Notes: generated from the letters alone by a model not told the origin. Positions 1-8,382 are shown, counted from the first letter of the stretch. The stretch is 41,860 nt of DNA from Anaerolineae bacterium (GCA_023151115.1 JAKLJP010000055.1:1-41860), one strand, 5' to 3'. Translations and numbers: made by a program.

Positions 1-114
1 AAGATTTAGCTGTGGTCAAACCCTTACGTAAACCGATTTCTCGACTTGATTTATCTCCTTTCCCCATTTGACTTTTTACTTGAACCCTTAACTTGTCACG
101 AGTAGAGATACTCA

Positions 115-440
115 ATGGATAAATTTTTGACCGGCGCCAGCGCCTTTGATTGGATTACTCCCACCATCGCTTATATTCAAGATATTGTGAACGGCCCGAC
201 CAGCGATTTTGGCATTCCAGCGGCAGCCGGCTGGGGTAGAGGCGACATCAAACGGCTGCTCAAAAACATGACATCCGGGTGTGGGGGCTGATGTTGAATC
301 TGAGCGGGGATTTACTGATGTTTACAGTTCCCGAAATGCACAGTCAACAAACACGCGCCCTGCTGCAACAAGAGGGTCTTCTTCCACTTCAACCGCTAAC
401 AAAAGCTGATGACTCTTTGTCTTCGTCTCCACTTCTCTAA
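115..440 (+). pseudogene. Small conserved-looking protein, split by a frameshift
   Basis: Two abutting short frames read as one protein of about 108 residues. The first runs from ATG 115 to a TGA at 289-291. The second continues the protein in another frame to the TAA at 438-440. Moving frame at the A-run 262-266 joins 'DIKRLLK' to 'HDIRVWGLMLNLSGDLLMF', then 'TVPEMHSQQTRALLQQEGL'. The joined product has the feel of a small ACT-like or ferredoxin-like fold, with hydrophobic strands followed by an amphipathic helix; that fold is an inference. No membrane segment is visible. A one-base error or a real mutation in the homopolymer would both explain the break. I do not recognise a named family. 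Confidence 0.5.
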
Positions 441-610
441 TCAAGCGGGTAAAAGTTCTTTTTTAGCATTCCTATCATAGCACAGCCTAGTCCCTGATAC
501 ATCCATCGGAGGGGTTATTTTTGCCTATCCGAAAGAGTGAGAAAAAGAGTTACCCAACTTAGTGATACAAAACTATGAGGCCACTTTAAAACCCGGCCTT
601 AACGCCACAG

Positions 611-657
611 AAATCACCCCAGATTCGCCTTCAGTGGATTATGGGGTGATTTTTTAT
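611..657 (+). terminator. Rho-independent terminator
   Basis: A perfect 11-bp stem (611-621 with 642-652, core ATCACCCC/GGGGTGAT) runs straight into a T-tract ending about 657. It lies on the plus strand between the broken small gene and yihY-like gene. The rest of the gap 441-839 shows no convincing gene. Confidence 0.8.
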
Positions 658-774
658 TGAAAAGGGTTATTTTTTGTAAGCTAATCAGGATAGCTATTGG
701 GATAAGTAAAGATAGTCCTTTTACAAAATCAAAAATCGCTCAAGTAGGTATAGGTGGGTCAGCCGAAAAATAGA

Positions 775-780
775 TATAAT
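775..780 (+). promoter_or_regulatory. Possible -10 box for the YihY-like gene
   Basis: A perfect TATAAT sits 60 nt upstream of the ATG at 840, downstream of the terminator at 611-657. No good -35 hexamer is present at the usual spacing, so this rests on the -10 and its position only. Confidence 0.3.
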
Positions 781-839
781 CAGGTTGACAACCCTATTCA
801 AACAAGTTAAAGCTTTGTTTGCCCCAAGGAACAGTGATT

Positions 840-1943
840 ATGAATTTCAAGACGATTTGGGAACTGCTCAAAGAGACTTTTTCTGACTGGAGCGAGGATA
901 AAGCCTCTCGCCTGGCCGCGTCGTTGGCCTACTACACTATCTTCTCGATTGCTCCGCTCATTATTATTGTGATCGCTGTAGCCAGCTTAATTTTTGGGCA
1001 CGAGGCCGTGCAGGGCCAGATTGAGGGACAAATCCAGGGCCTTGTCGGGGATGAAGGTGCCGGCCTGATTCAAGAGATGATTCAAGGGGCCAGCAATCAA
1101 TCCGGCAGCATCATTGCCACCATCGTCGGCGTAGCAACCTTGCTATTTGGGGCCACCGGCGTTTTTGGCCAGCTTCAAGATGCGCTCAACACCATTTGGG
1201 AGGTCACGCCCAAGCAGGGTCGAGGCATCTGGGGCATTATTAAGGACCGCTTCATTTCCTTTACGATGGTCCTGGGGATCGGTTTTTTGCTGATGGTTTC
1301 GCTGGTGTTGAGCGCTGGGTTAGCTGCCGTCAACGAGTTTATGAGCGGCGCTTTAGACAACGTAGCTTACGTAGGACAGGTGATTAATTTTATCGTCTCG
1401 TTTGGCGTGATCACCCTGCTTTTTGCCATGATTTACAAAATTCTACCCGACGTGGAGATTGCCTGGAGTGACGTTTGGATCGGAGCCGCCGTGACGGCCC
1501 TTCTCTTTACCATTGGCAAATTTCTAATTGGCCTCTACCTGGGCCAGAGCGCCATCTCCTCGTCTTATGGCGCGGCGGGAGCGTTGGTGGTCATTTTGGT
1601 CTGGATTTATTACTCGGCCCAGATTCTCTTTTTTGGGGCGGAATTTACCCAGGTTTACGCCAAGCGATTTGGCTCGCAAATCAAGCCCGCCGAAGACGCT
1701 ATGCCCGTGACCGAAGAAGCCCGCGCCCAACAGGGAATGCTGCGTAACGGTAAAGAAGCGCCCACTAGCGCCACTGCCACAGAGCAACCCAGGACTCCTG
1801 CCCGCACCCGGCCCCAAGTGAAACTTACGCCGGAAAGGCGGCCCAAACCGGCGGCTTTTCTGTTCAGCCTGATTACGGGGCTGATCCTTGAGCGTATGCA
1901 CAACAAAAAAGATGAAACACGGGTTTCCCAGAAGATTGTCTAA
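840..1943 (+). CDS. YihY/BrkB family inner-membrane protein
   Basis: A 367-residue integral membrane protein of the YihY/virulence-factor BrkB family (once mis-assigned as RNase BN). The family-typical N-terminus reads 'DKASRLAASLAYYTIFSIAP', and about six hydrophobic segments follow up to residue 275. The 'SSYGAAGALVVILVWIYYSA' stretch before the last membrane helix is also typical. The C-terminal ~90 residues are polar, basic and Pro-rich, probably cytoplasmic, and variable in the family. ATG 840 is preferred over the in-frame TTG at 819 because AAGGA lies 9 nt upstream of it. The family's substrate is not settled. The gene ends 4 nt before the next start, so the two are probably co-transcribed. 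Confidence 0.85.
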   Translation: MNFKTIWELLKETFSDWSEDKASRLAASLAYYTIFSIAPLIIIVIAVASLIFGHEAVQGQIEGQIQGLVGDEGAGLIQEMIQGASNQSGSIIATIVGVATLLFGATGVFGQLQDALNTIWEVTPKQGRGIWGIIKDRFISFTMVLGIGFLLMVSLVLSAGLAAVNEFMSGALDNVAYVGQVINFIVSFGVITLLFAMIYKILPDVEIAWSDVWIGAAVTALLFTIGKFLIGLYLGQSAISSSYGAAGALVVILVWIYYSAQILFFGAEFTQVYAKRFGSQIKPAEDAMPVTEEARAQQGMLRNGKEAPTSATATEQPRTPARTRPQVKLTPERRPKPAAFLFSLITGLILERMHNKKDETRVSQKIV

Positions 1944-1947
1944 AACA

Positions 1948-3042
1948 ATGGCGATGGAAAATACACTCCTGAAAGTTCCCACCGCCCCCATTGTTGATCC
2001 GCTAAAGTCGGCCAAAATGGCCGGCCTGCGCTACGTCAATGATACCGGCCCTGGAATTACCCGCCAGCGTCGGGGCCAGGGTTTCAGCTATGTTGGACCG
2101 GATGGCCGGGTTATCCGTGATCCGTCCGAGCGGCAGCGCATTGAGAGCCTGGCTATTCCCCCAGCCTGGACCGATGTCTGGATTTGCCCTCTGCCCAACG
2201 GCCATCTCCAGGCTACAGGCCGGGATGCCAAAGGTCGCAAGCAGTACCGTTACCATCCGCTGTGGAGCGAGACGCGCAGCCAAACCAAGTATGACCGGCT
2301 GCTCCTTTTTGGCGAAGCCTTGCCCCATATTCGCGCCCAGGTCAACCGCGATTTGTCCCTGCCGGGCTTGCCTCGCCAGAAAGTGCTGGCCACAATTGTC
2401 CGCCTGCTGGAAACTACCTTTATTCGCATCGGCAACAAAGAATATGCCCGCGCCAACGGCTCTTTTGGCCTGACCACCATGCGCGACCGCCATGTGACTA
2501 TTTCAGGCTCGACCATTCAGTTTAAATTTCGGGGTAAAAGCGGCCAGGAGCATTTGATTGATGTCAAAGACCGCTGCCTGGCAAAAATTGTCAGGCGCTG
2601 CCGCGATATTCCCGGCTACGAACTCTTTCAATATCTTGACGAAAACGGGCAGCGCCAAACAGTTGAGTCAGGAGATGTTAATACTTATCTGCGCGAGATT
2701 ACCGGGCAGGATTTCAGCGCCAAAGATTTTCGCACCTGGGGCGGCACGGTGCTGGCAGTATGGGTATTACGAGAGATGGGGATTGGCGACTCGGAAAGCG
2801 GGAGTAAAAAGAACCTGGTTCAGGCGGTTAAAGAAGTGGCCCACTGTTTGGGCAACCGGCCGGCGACCTGTCGCAAATATTACGTCCATCCCGCCGTGCT
2901 CGATACCTACCTGGACGGCAGCCTACTCGACCGGCTTGAGCAGCAGCTTGAGGCCGCCGCCGAGTCCAACGGCAGCCTCAACCCCGAAGAGAAGGCAATG
3001 ATGGGCCTGCTGCGCCAATATCTGGCCAAAAAAGAGACCTGA
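1948..3042 (+). CDS. DNA topoisomerase IB, poxvirus/bacterial type
   Basis: A 364-residue type IB topoisomerase, which relaxes supercoils by transient 3'-phosphotyrosyl cleavage of one strand. By alignment from memory with the vaccinia enzyme, the catalytic residues are visible: Arg160 in 'FIRIGNKEYA', Lys197 in 'FRGKSG', Arg262 in 'KDFRTWGGT' and the nucleophile Tyr312 in 'CRKYYVHP'. The vaccinia His265 position is Asn303, as I recall for other bacterial members. The N-terminal domain has the family block 'SLAIPPAWTDVWICP'. ATG 1948 is chosen; an upstream extension would overlap yihY out of frame, and the Shine-Dalgarno is weak, which suggests translational coupling 4 nt after the upstream stop. 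Confidence 0.93.
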   Translation: MAMENTLLKVPTAPIVDPLKSAKMAGLRYVNDTGPGITRQRRGQGFSYVGPDGRVIRDPSERQRIESLAIPPAWTDVWICPLPNGHLQATGRDAKGRKQYRYHPLWSETRSQTKYDRLLLFGEALPHIRAQVNRDLSLPGLPRQKVLATIVRLLETTFIRIGNKEYARANGSFGLTTMRDRHVTISGSTIQFKFRGKSGQEHLIDVKDRCLAKIVRRCRDIPGYELFQYLDENGQRQTVESGDVNTYLREITGQDFSAKDFRTWGGTVLAVWVLREMGIGDSESGSKKNLVQAVKEVAHCLGNRPATCRKYYVHPAVLDTYLDGSLLDRLEQQLEAAAESNGSLNPEEKAMMGLLRQYLAKKET

Positions 3043-3046
3043 TCTT

Positions 3047-3153
3047 AACTACTCAGGTGTCATTGCGAGCGAAGCGAAGCAATCCCCATTCCCAGGCTGG
3101 GGTGGGGGATTACTTCGGCTTACAGCCTCGCAATGACATAGGCTGAGTAGTTG
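3047..3153. repeat. REP/MITE-like inverted repeat, GTCATTGCGAGC family, copy 1
   Basis: About 107 bp with long near-perfect arms. The outer part is AACTACTCAG/CTGAGTAGTT and the inner part is TGTCATTGCGAG/CTCGCAATGACA. The middle carries GAAGCGAAGCAATCCCC. It fills the junction between the convergent topoisomerase (ends 3042) and GAP1-like gene (ends 3157), so it may act as a two-way terminator. Related copies lie at 19137-19218, 32522-32577 and 36303-36392. Confidence 0.8.
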
Positions 3154-3156
3154 CAT

Positions 3157-4806
3157 CTAATCTTCCCTTCGCGAAACTCTCCGCCACAACGCCTGTAATT
3201 TATCGGTCAAGCCGCTCTCCGGGGGCAGGGCGACAATTGCTTTTTTCAGCGCCGTTTGGAAGGAAGCGGGAATATCGGGCCGGTCTTCAACCAGGTCGGC
3301 CAGGCGTTTTAACTCTTTGGCCGGTAATTTAGCCACCTGATCATTCAGATGAGCCAGGCTGGCGGGGACATCCAACTCCAGCAAGGCTTCAACCAGTTCG
3401 GTCATATTTTCAACGCCGGCAGCCAGATATAGCTCCAGAAAGATGTCCGCTTTGCTCCGGCTGAGCAAACTCACCGGGTCGAGCAGCTTTAGGGTGAGCG
3501 CGGTTTCGGCAAACTGGCGATAGGCGGCTTCATCGGCATCTTCTAAAGCCTGCGGCAAACGCTGGCGCGGGTTGCGCCAATAGGCCAGAAAAAGAGGCAG
3601 CAGCGGGTGTTTGGTTTCAGCCAACACTTTTTCCAGGGCCTTGAGTTCGTCGCCGGGTGGTTCTTTGAAAGCAGTCTCGGCGTAGCTGTTATAAAGCGCA
3701 TCCAGGAGCTGGGCTGAGGTAAAACCCTGGCGCAGGTAATTGTAAAGCGTCAGTCCGGGCATCTGCCGGTAAAGTTGATCGGCCGCCCGTTGGACCAGAG
3801 CCGGCGGCAGTTGTACCCCGACCTCACGCCGCAAGCGGGCCTGCACCGCCGCCGGGTTGACCTCCAACACCGCTTCGATGACCTCACCGGGGGCAGTTGC
3901 CACCAGCGACTCTTGATAATCACGCCCATCCAACCACTCGGCCAGGGCAAAAGCCCGATCACGCTGCCGGGCCAATTGATCCAAACGGACGGCTGAGATA
4001 TACGCCACCGCCCAGCGCTCGTAGGCTGTTTCCGGCTGCCCCGGCTCTTCCCAGCGCACCTGTCGTGCCCCGCCATCCACCAGGGCAAATCTGGCGCTGG
4101 CCGGCGGCTCCGGCAGGCCGACGGCCCAGAAATAGGTAGCCACCAGGTTGCAGCGATAAAAGTAGGTATCAAACGCGCAGCGCGGACGCAGGATCGTCGG
4201 CGCGGCCAGAAAAGAGGCGGCCAGTGCGCTTTCAATCTCGGCCGGTTGGCCGGTAAGGGTAATGGCCTCCCGGTTCTGGGTTTGCCGGTCAACCCGCAGG
4301 GCCAGCAGGGCCAGCTTGGTCAATTCGGCCGGCGACCAAGTTCGGGCGGCTTCAAGCTGCGCCGCCGAATCGGCTGGTAGGGATAGACTGACGGGTGGGA
4401 TGTCGCCGCTTTGAAAGTTGCCCCGGCTCAAGGCTTCTTTGACGCTGGTAATGAAGTGGAAATGCTGAAAAACCCGGAATGGGTCGGCTTCAAACTGGGC
4501 CAGGCTTTCCGGGGAAAAAATCAGACTGTGGGCCAGGTAGCGCCCCTTCCGCCCAAACTGGTCGGGATCGGGCAGGGCCACAATTTGGGCGATGACCCCT
4601 TTGCCGCTGGAGGTGCTAAAAAAGAGATGTTTGACCGGCTCCACTTGCGACGGAAAATAAAGCAGGCGGCTTTCCATCTCCTCGACCTCGGCGGGGGTTA
4701 AGCCGGCTTTGGAGTAAAAAAGGGTTTGAAAGCCGCCCTGCCGGTGGGGCGACTGCTCTTTCTCGACGTTGCTGTAAATGTGCTGCCAGGCTTGGATGGT
4801 GGGCAT
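3157..4806 (-). CDS. GAP1-like GTPase-associated protein (GAP1-N2 type)
   Basis: A 549-residue soluble protein. The N-terminal ~130 residues match my recollection of the GAP1-N2 domain: 'HIYSNVEKEQSPHRQGGFQT' followed by a 'GRKGRYLAHSLIFS' strand. The middle carries 'CAFDTYFYRCN' and 'YFWAVGLPEP', as expected of a GAP1-M-like region. The rest is helical and Leu-rich. GAP1 proteins are known only by association: they accompany TRAFAC-type GTPases in predicted NTPase-driven conflict systems. The ATG at 4804-4806 follows GGGAG in the transcript. It is the last gene of the minus-strand locus; the 145-nt spacer upstream holds a periodic palindrome. No catalytic motif is apparent. Confidence 0.7.
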   Translation of the reverse strand: MPTIQAWQHIYSNVEKEQSPHRQGGFQTLFYSKAGLTPAEVEEMESRLLYFPSQVEPVKHLFFSTSSGKGVIAQIVALPDPDQFGRKGRYLAHSLIFSPESLAQFEADPFRVFQHFHFITSVKEALSRGNFQSGDIPPVSLSLPADSAAQLEAARTWSPAELTKLALLALRVDRQTQNREAITLTGQPAEIESALAASFLAAPTILRPRCAFDTYFYRCNLVATYFWAVGLPEPPASARFALVDGGARQVRWEEPGQPETAYERWAVAYISAVRLDQLARQRDRAFALAEWLDGRDYQESLVATAPGEVIEAVLEVNPAAVQARLRREVGVQLPPALVQRAADQLYRQMPGLTLYNYLRQGFTSAQLLDALYNSYAETAFKEPPGDELKALEKVLAETKHPLLPLFLAYWRNPRQRLPQALEDADEAAYRQFAETALTLKLLDPVSLLSRSKADIFLELYLAAGVENMTELVEALLELDVPASLAHLNDQVAKLPAKELKRLADLVEDRPDIPASFQTALKKAIVALPPESGLTDKLQALWRRVSRRED

Positions 4807-4871
4807 AATGATAGCTCCCTGAGGCTGAATTTATTTAAGGTCACTCCAAGAAAAAATCAACCAAAGCCTGT

Positions 4872-4938
4872 GATACGTGATGCATGATACGTGAAAGATT
4901 TTTACCTGGAATCATCACGCATCACGTATCACGCATCA
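4872..4938. repeat. Periodic palindrome (word GATACGTGATGC)
   Basis: The left arm repeats GATACGTGAT-like words and the right arm carries their complements (ATCACGCATCACGTATCACG). It lies between the FGE-like gene and the GAP1-like gene, on the transcribed strand of both. Confidence 0.75.
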
Positions 4939-4951
4939 GTGTCTTACGGTC

Positions 4952-5605
4952 TCATTCGATATAACGGACCTTCTCTCTATCCGCCAAATACCACTCCCCT
5001 CGCCGGATGAGGCGAAAACCAAAGTAGGGCAGGCGCTCGTCGGGGCGGAGGGGTTTGACTTCGTCGGCCAGGGGGTCCCACAAATTGGGCTGAAAGTGCG
5101 GGCGCGGCGACCCCAACCCGACCCAGCCCCGGCCCTGCCGCACCCACTCGACCAGCCCGCCGCGCATGAGCGACAGGTCGAGCATGAGGTTGCCGGGCAT
5201 CTGCCTGATCTGGTGGGCCACAAAAGCGCCGAGGGGAGTGCCGGCCAACTCCGCTCCCAAATCGTGCCGGGGCAGGGACATCCTTTTGAAAGCGTTATAG
5301 ATGGCCCGCCACTCCTTGACGGTGGGCAGGTCTAACCCTTCGCCCAGCCAGGCCGCAAACGCCTGGGCTTCTTTAGGCAAAATCCCGCTTACAAAAAGCC
5401 GTTCCGGCTCGGCGGTTAAAAATTCAGCCGGGGGAACGGCCGGGTTCAAAGCCAGCAGCTTTTGATAGCGGGCTTCTTCCAGCGGGCTGGATGCGGCCAC
5501 GAACTGTTCAAACTGCGGCTTGGCCACCGGCAGCAGGTGGACTTCCAGCCCCACTTCTTCCACGGCAATGAGGGGGCAGTTGGTGCGGTCAAAGGTGAGG
5601 AGCAT
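4952..5605 (-). CDS. Degenerate formylglycine-generating-enzyme (FGE-sulfatase)-like protein
   Basis: A 217-residue protein. Its C-terminal ~150 residues follow the order of motifs of the FGE-sulfatase (C-type-lectin-related) fold. 'EAQAFAAWLGEGLDLPTVKE' matches the family block usually written WLG..LPTEAEWEYA. 'GLVEWVRQGRG' matches GNVWEW, and 'YFGFRLIRRGEW' matches the terminal GFR strand. The paired active-site cysteines of true FGE are absent, so an oxidase role is unlikely and a binding role is inferred. The N-terminal ~70 residues are unassigned. The start (ATG 5603-5605, GAGG upstream) overlaps the end of the preceding gene by 17 nt, which points to translational coupling. Confidence 0.65.
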   Translation of the reverse strand: MLLTFDRTNCPLIAVEEVGLEVHLLPVAKPQFEQFVAASSPLEEARYQKLLALNPAVPPAEFLTAEPERLFVSGILPKEAQAFAAWLGEGLDLPTVKEWRAIYNAFKRMSLPRHDLGAELAGTPLGAFVAHQIRQMPGNLMLDLSLMRGGLVEWVRQGRGWVGLGSPRPHFQPNLWDPLADEVKPLRPDERLPYFGFRLIRRGEWYLADREKVRYIE

Positions 5606-6542
5606 GGGGTATTACCTCGCCAAATGTGTGCTCCAAAATTCGCATGGTATTCTTCGACAACTGGCACTCCGGTCCAATTTTACAAATCATCCCCCGGTAA
5701 CGAGGCTCACGCACGGGATCGGTATCATTGCCGACCTGCACCGCGAAACGTTCGACCTCTTCATCGCTGGCCTGGACGATTTCAACCCGATCAAAATCAA
5801 ACAAGCTCCGGCGTTGGAGCCAGTTGACCCGAAGAGTCTGATTTTCGCTCTTACGCTCGACCGCCATGTTTTGGTCGAGAACGGCGATCAGAAGGTCTGG
5901 CCGGGGTTGGAGGTCCCGGCTCTGCTGGCAGAGGCGGCAGCCATAAAAGGTCAGATCAGACTGCCAGGGTAGGTCAATGGGGTGCGCGCCGCAGTAGACC
6001 AGGCAGCGCAGGCACAGCAGCGTATCGGCGGCCTGGGCCAGCCGGGCGGTGGTGTCGGCGGCAATGCTCTGCAATAACCAAACAGCCTCCGCCTGGTCGA
6101 GTTCAGAGCTATTCAGGGTTAAGGCGCGTAAAGAGTCAACCGCTTCACCGCCTCGGTCCAGCAGCACATGCCGGGCGACAAATCGCTCCAGCCAATGATG
6201 ATCCTGCAAGTTCGCCACCCATTTTTCCAGCGAAATGGGCTTCTCCTTGCTCTCATCCAGCCGCTCCAGCCGGCGCTGCCAGACATCCCTGGCCCCCCGC
6301 CGGACCACACAGGCTTGACGCAGAGCCGCTTCCACCTCGGCGGCATGAGGGCGGGACAAACGCCTCAGGCCCAAACGCCTGAACCAACTGAGCAGCCCAT
6401 GCGGAACCGCCTGATACAGCCGCCGGGCATAATCCTGGTCATGGCAGTGATACCATTCCCGCCAGAGGATGTCCTGCCAGTTTTGGGGGGCGTCCTTTGG
6501 TGAAGATGAGTTATTCGCCCGAACAGGCTGAGTTTCAGCCAT
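5589..6542 (-). CDS. HEAT-like/zinc-ribbon protein, GTPase-locus paralogue 2
   Basis: A 317-residue protein in three parts: an Arg/Trp-rich helical N-terminus of ~110 residues absent from its paralogue, a short HEAT-like helical pair, then a treble of CLRC and CRLC knuckles (zinc ribbon). The C-terminal domain has the conserved strings 'RVNWLQRRSLFDFDRVEI', 'VQVGNDTDP' and 'IGPECQLSKNTMRIL'. The last 200 residues align along their whole length with the product of the next gene upstream, so the two genes arose by tandem duplication. ATG 6540-6542 follows GGAG and overlaps the upstream gene by 8 nt. I do not recognise a named family; adaptor or sensor for the neighbouring GTPase is an inference. 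Confidence 0.6.
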   Translation of the reverse strand: MAETQPVRANNSSSPKDAPQNWQDILWREWYHCHDQDYARRLYQAVPHGLLSWFRRLGLRRLSRPHAAEVEAALRQACVVRRGARDVWQRRLERLDESKEKPISLEKWVANLQDHHWLERFVARHVLLDRGGEAVDSLRALTLNSSELDQAEAVWLLQSIAADTTARLAQAADTLLCLRCLVYCGAHPIDLPWQSDLTFYGCRLCQQSRDLQPRPDLLIAVLDQNMAVERKSENQTLRVNWLQRRSLFDFDRVEIVQASDEEVERFAVQVGNDTDPVREPRYRGMICKIGPECQLSKNTMRILEHTFGEVIPHAPHL

Positions 6543-7200
6543 GGATTACTCCTGCGGCTTGCTTTACCTGTCCAAACATCCGTCCCAAAATCCGCAGCGT
6601 ATTCTCTGATAACCGGCACTCCGGCCCAATTATACAGGTCATTTGCGAATAATGCGGCTTGCGGTACGGGTCGGTGTCATTGCCCACCTGTATGGCAAAT
6701 CGCTCTACGTCTTGATCGGCAGCCCGGATAGTCTCAACGCGGTCGAAATCAAATAAGCTGTGGCGAGCCAGCCAGTTGACCCGCAAGACGCTCTTCTGCC
6801 GCAGTTGCCGCTCAGTCCAGGCTGTATCCAAAACGGCAACCACCCGCTTGACCCCTTCTAAAAACTCCCGGCTCTGACCGCAAGCGCGGCAGCCGTAGTA
6901 AGTAAAAGAGACGCCCCAGGGTAAGTTGACCGAGTGAGCGCCAAAGCGCGTTAAACAGCGAGGACATAAAAGTTGAGCCAGACGCCCGGCGAAACGGAGG
7001 GTTGTTTCCTGCTCGATATAGGTCAGCAACTCCAGGGCGATGGAGCGTAAAGGATGGGCCTCGTCGGCCGCAAGGCGACTCAATGGCTCTGTGGCTTCTC
7101 CACCCAGAGCCACCAGCCTCTGCCGGGCGGTAAAGTAATCGGCCCAATTGCGGCTTTGTAAGGCCGCAATCAGGGCAGCAGGCTGTTCAAGTTCAGCCAT
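6535..7200 (-). CDS. HEAT-like/zinc-ribbon protein, GTPase-locus paralogue 1
   Basis: A 221-residue protein: one HEAT-like helical repeat ('ARQRLVALGGEATEPLSRLA', residues ~25-50), a zinc ribbon with CPRC and CRAC knuckles, then a conserved C-terminal domain with 'RVNWLARHSLFDFDRVET', 'IQVGNDTDP' and 'IGPECRLSENTLRILGRMFG'. It is the shorter sister of the 5589-6542 gene. The ATG at 7198-7200 is chosen because AAAGGA lies about 10 nt upstream; an in-frame GTG at 7221 would add seven residues and bury that site. Possible roles are adaptor, inhibitor or substrate of the GTPase encoded just upstream, judged from position only. Confidence 0.6.
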   Translation of the reverse strand: MAELEQPAALIAALQSRNWADYFTARQRLVALGGEATEPLSRLAADEAHPLRSIALELLTYIEQETTLRFAGRLAQLLCPRCLTRFGAHSVNLPWGVSFTYYGCRACGQSREFLEGVKRVVAVLDTAWTERQLRQKSVLRVNWLARHSLFDFDRVETIRAADQDVERFAIQVGNDTDPYRKPHYSQMTCIIGPECRLSENTLRILGRMFGQVKQAAGVIHG

Positions 7201-7231
7201 GGTGCGCTGTTCCTTTACCACAAAGACCCTA

Positions 7232-7297
7232 TTGGAAGGTTGGAGGATTGGAAGGCTGGTAAATATTGACCAACCTTCCAGCCTTCCAATCTTCCCG
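7232..7297. repeat. Periodic palindrome (word TTGGAAGG)
   Basis: The arms repeat TTGGAAGGTTGG/CCAACCTTCCA words with a short AT-rich centre. It sits in the 153-nt spacer between the GTPase gene and the first HEAT/zinc-ribbon gene, within an otherwise same-strand locus. Confidence 0.75.
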
Positions 7298-7353
7298 GAA
7301 TATGGAGATTACCAATTTTGAAAATCAAAATTCTTAGGGCCTGATGATGAACC

Positions 7354-8355
7354 CTAATCCGTCCCGCCCAGCCAATTCAACCAGCGCTGCCACAGCCGCT
7401 CCGAGCTGGAGAACGATTTTTCCATACCCCACAGCAGCGGGTCGAGAATGCGGCGGGGGGCGATGGCGACGGGCAGGCGGCCGTCACTGGTCCCGCTGCC
7501 CAGAGCAGAAATGATCGAGAAGTTGACGCTTTTGAAATTGGCCTCGGCAGCATTGACAAATTCGTGGGCGTGCAACTCCTGCTCGGTAAAGGCCAACAGC
7601 CGCTCCGAAACCGTGTGCATGCGCTCGATATAGTTTTTGGTCCGCACCAGGTCCTCAATCGAGCCTTTGACCAGATACGAGCGCAAATCATCCCAATTGG
7701 GGCTAAAGCGGGCCGCCAACTGGTCGGCTTTGGTGTAGACCACCACCAAATCCTGCTCCTCGGTCTGGCCGCCCAACTCGCGCATGCCGACAATGTAGGT
7801 ATTGAGCAGTTTTTGCATGCCGGAGCGCGGGTCTTCCAGGTCGGGGATGCTGACCAGCAGCATGGCGGCTTTGGCCCGGCGGACAAATCCGGCAAATTGG
7901 ACCAGCTGGGTCGGCTTTTCAAAACACTCGCCGCCGGTATCAAAAAAGAGCAGGGTGCAATCCGGCTGGATAGGCACGCCGTCCACCCGAATCATGGTCG
8001 GGCGGGGGAAGTTTTTGGGCGTCGAATCGGGCAGCGCGCCGTCTTCCAGCAGCCGGACGTTGCCGTAAACGGTATCCAGGCTGTCTTCGTTCAGGCCCAT
8101 GGTAAAAAAGTCGGGCCAATCGCGGGCCAGGCTGAGCTTTTTCAGAGTGTAAAAGAGGGCAGCAAAATAAACGGTTTTACCGTGCTGGCGAAAGCCGGTG
8201 GCGCTGATGACCACCGGCGGGTACTGCCGGTAATCCTGCACATATAAGGCTGGGGCCGGCTCTTTACAATCAGAGCAAAGATAAATTGAGGCCAGGCTGC
8301 CGCTCGGCTTGGTTTGTTTGAATTTTACGTCGGCGAGACAGAAAGGGCACAACAT
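7354..8355 (-). CDS. Zinc-ribbon TRAFAC-type GTPase (double-GTPase 2-like)
   Basis: A 333-residue predicted GTPase. The N-terminus is a zinc ribbon (Cys3, Cys6, Cys27, Cys30). The nucleotide-binding motifs follow: a P-loop GFRQHGKT at 54-61, G3 'DTGG' at 139-142 after hydrophobic LLFF, and G4 as TKAD at 208-211 in place of the usual NKxD. This layout fits the DO-GTPase2 group linked with GAP1 proteins. An Arg/Trp-rich C-terminus ends in 'WQRWLNWLGG'. ATG 8353-8355 is preferred over an upstream extension because AAGGA lies 7 nt before it and the extension runs into a repeat. It is the first gene of the minus-strand locus. Probable role: the regulatory NTP switch of a GTPase-centred system (inference). 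Confidence 0.75.
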   Translation of the reverse strand: MLCPFCLADVKFKQTKPSGSLASIYLCSDCKEPAPALYVQDYRQYPPVVISATGFRQHGKTVYFAALFYTLKKLSLARDWPDFFTMGLNEDSLDTVYGNVRLLEDGALPDSTPKNFPRPTMIRVDGVPIQPDCTLLFFDTGGECFEKPTQLVQFAGFVRRAKAAMLLVSIPDLEDPRSGMQKLLNTYIVGMRELGGQTEEQDLVVVYTKADQLAARFSPNWDDLRSYLVKGSIEDLVRTKNYIERMHTVSERLLAFTEQELHAHEFVNAAEANFKSVNFSIISALGSGTSDGRLPVAIAPRRILDPLLWGMEKSFSSSERLWQRWLNWLGGTD

Positions 8356-8382
8356 ACGAAAATCCTTGTTTGGAGATAAAGG

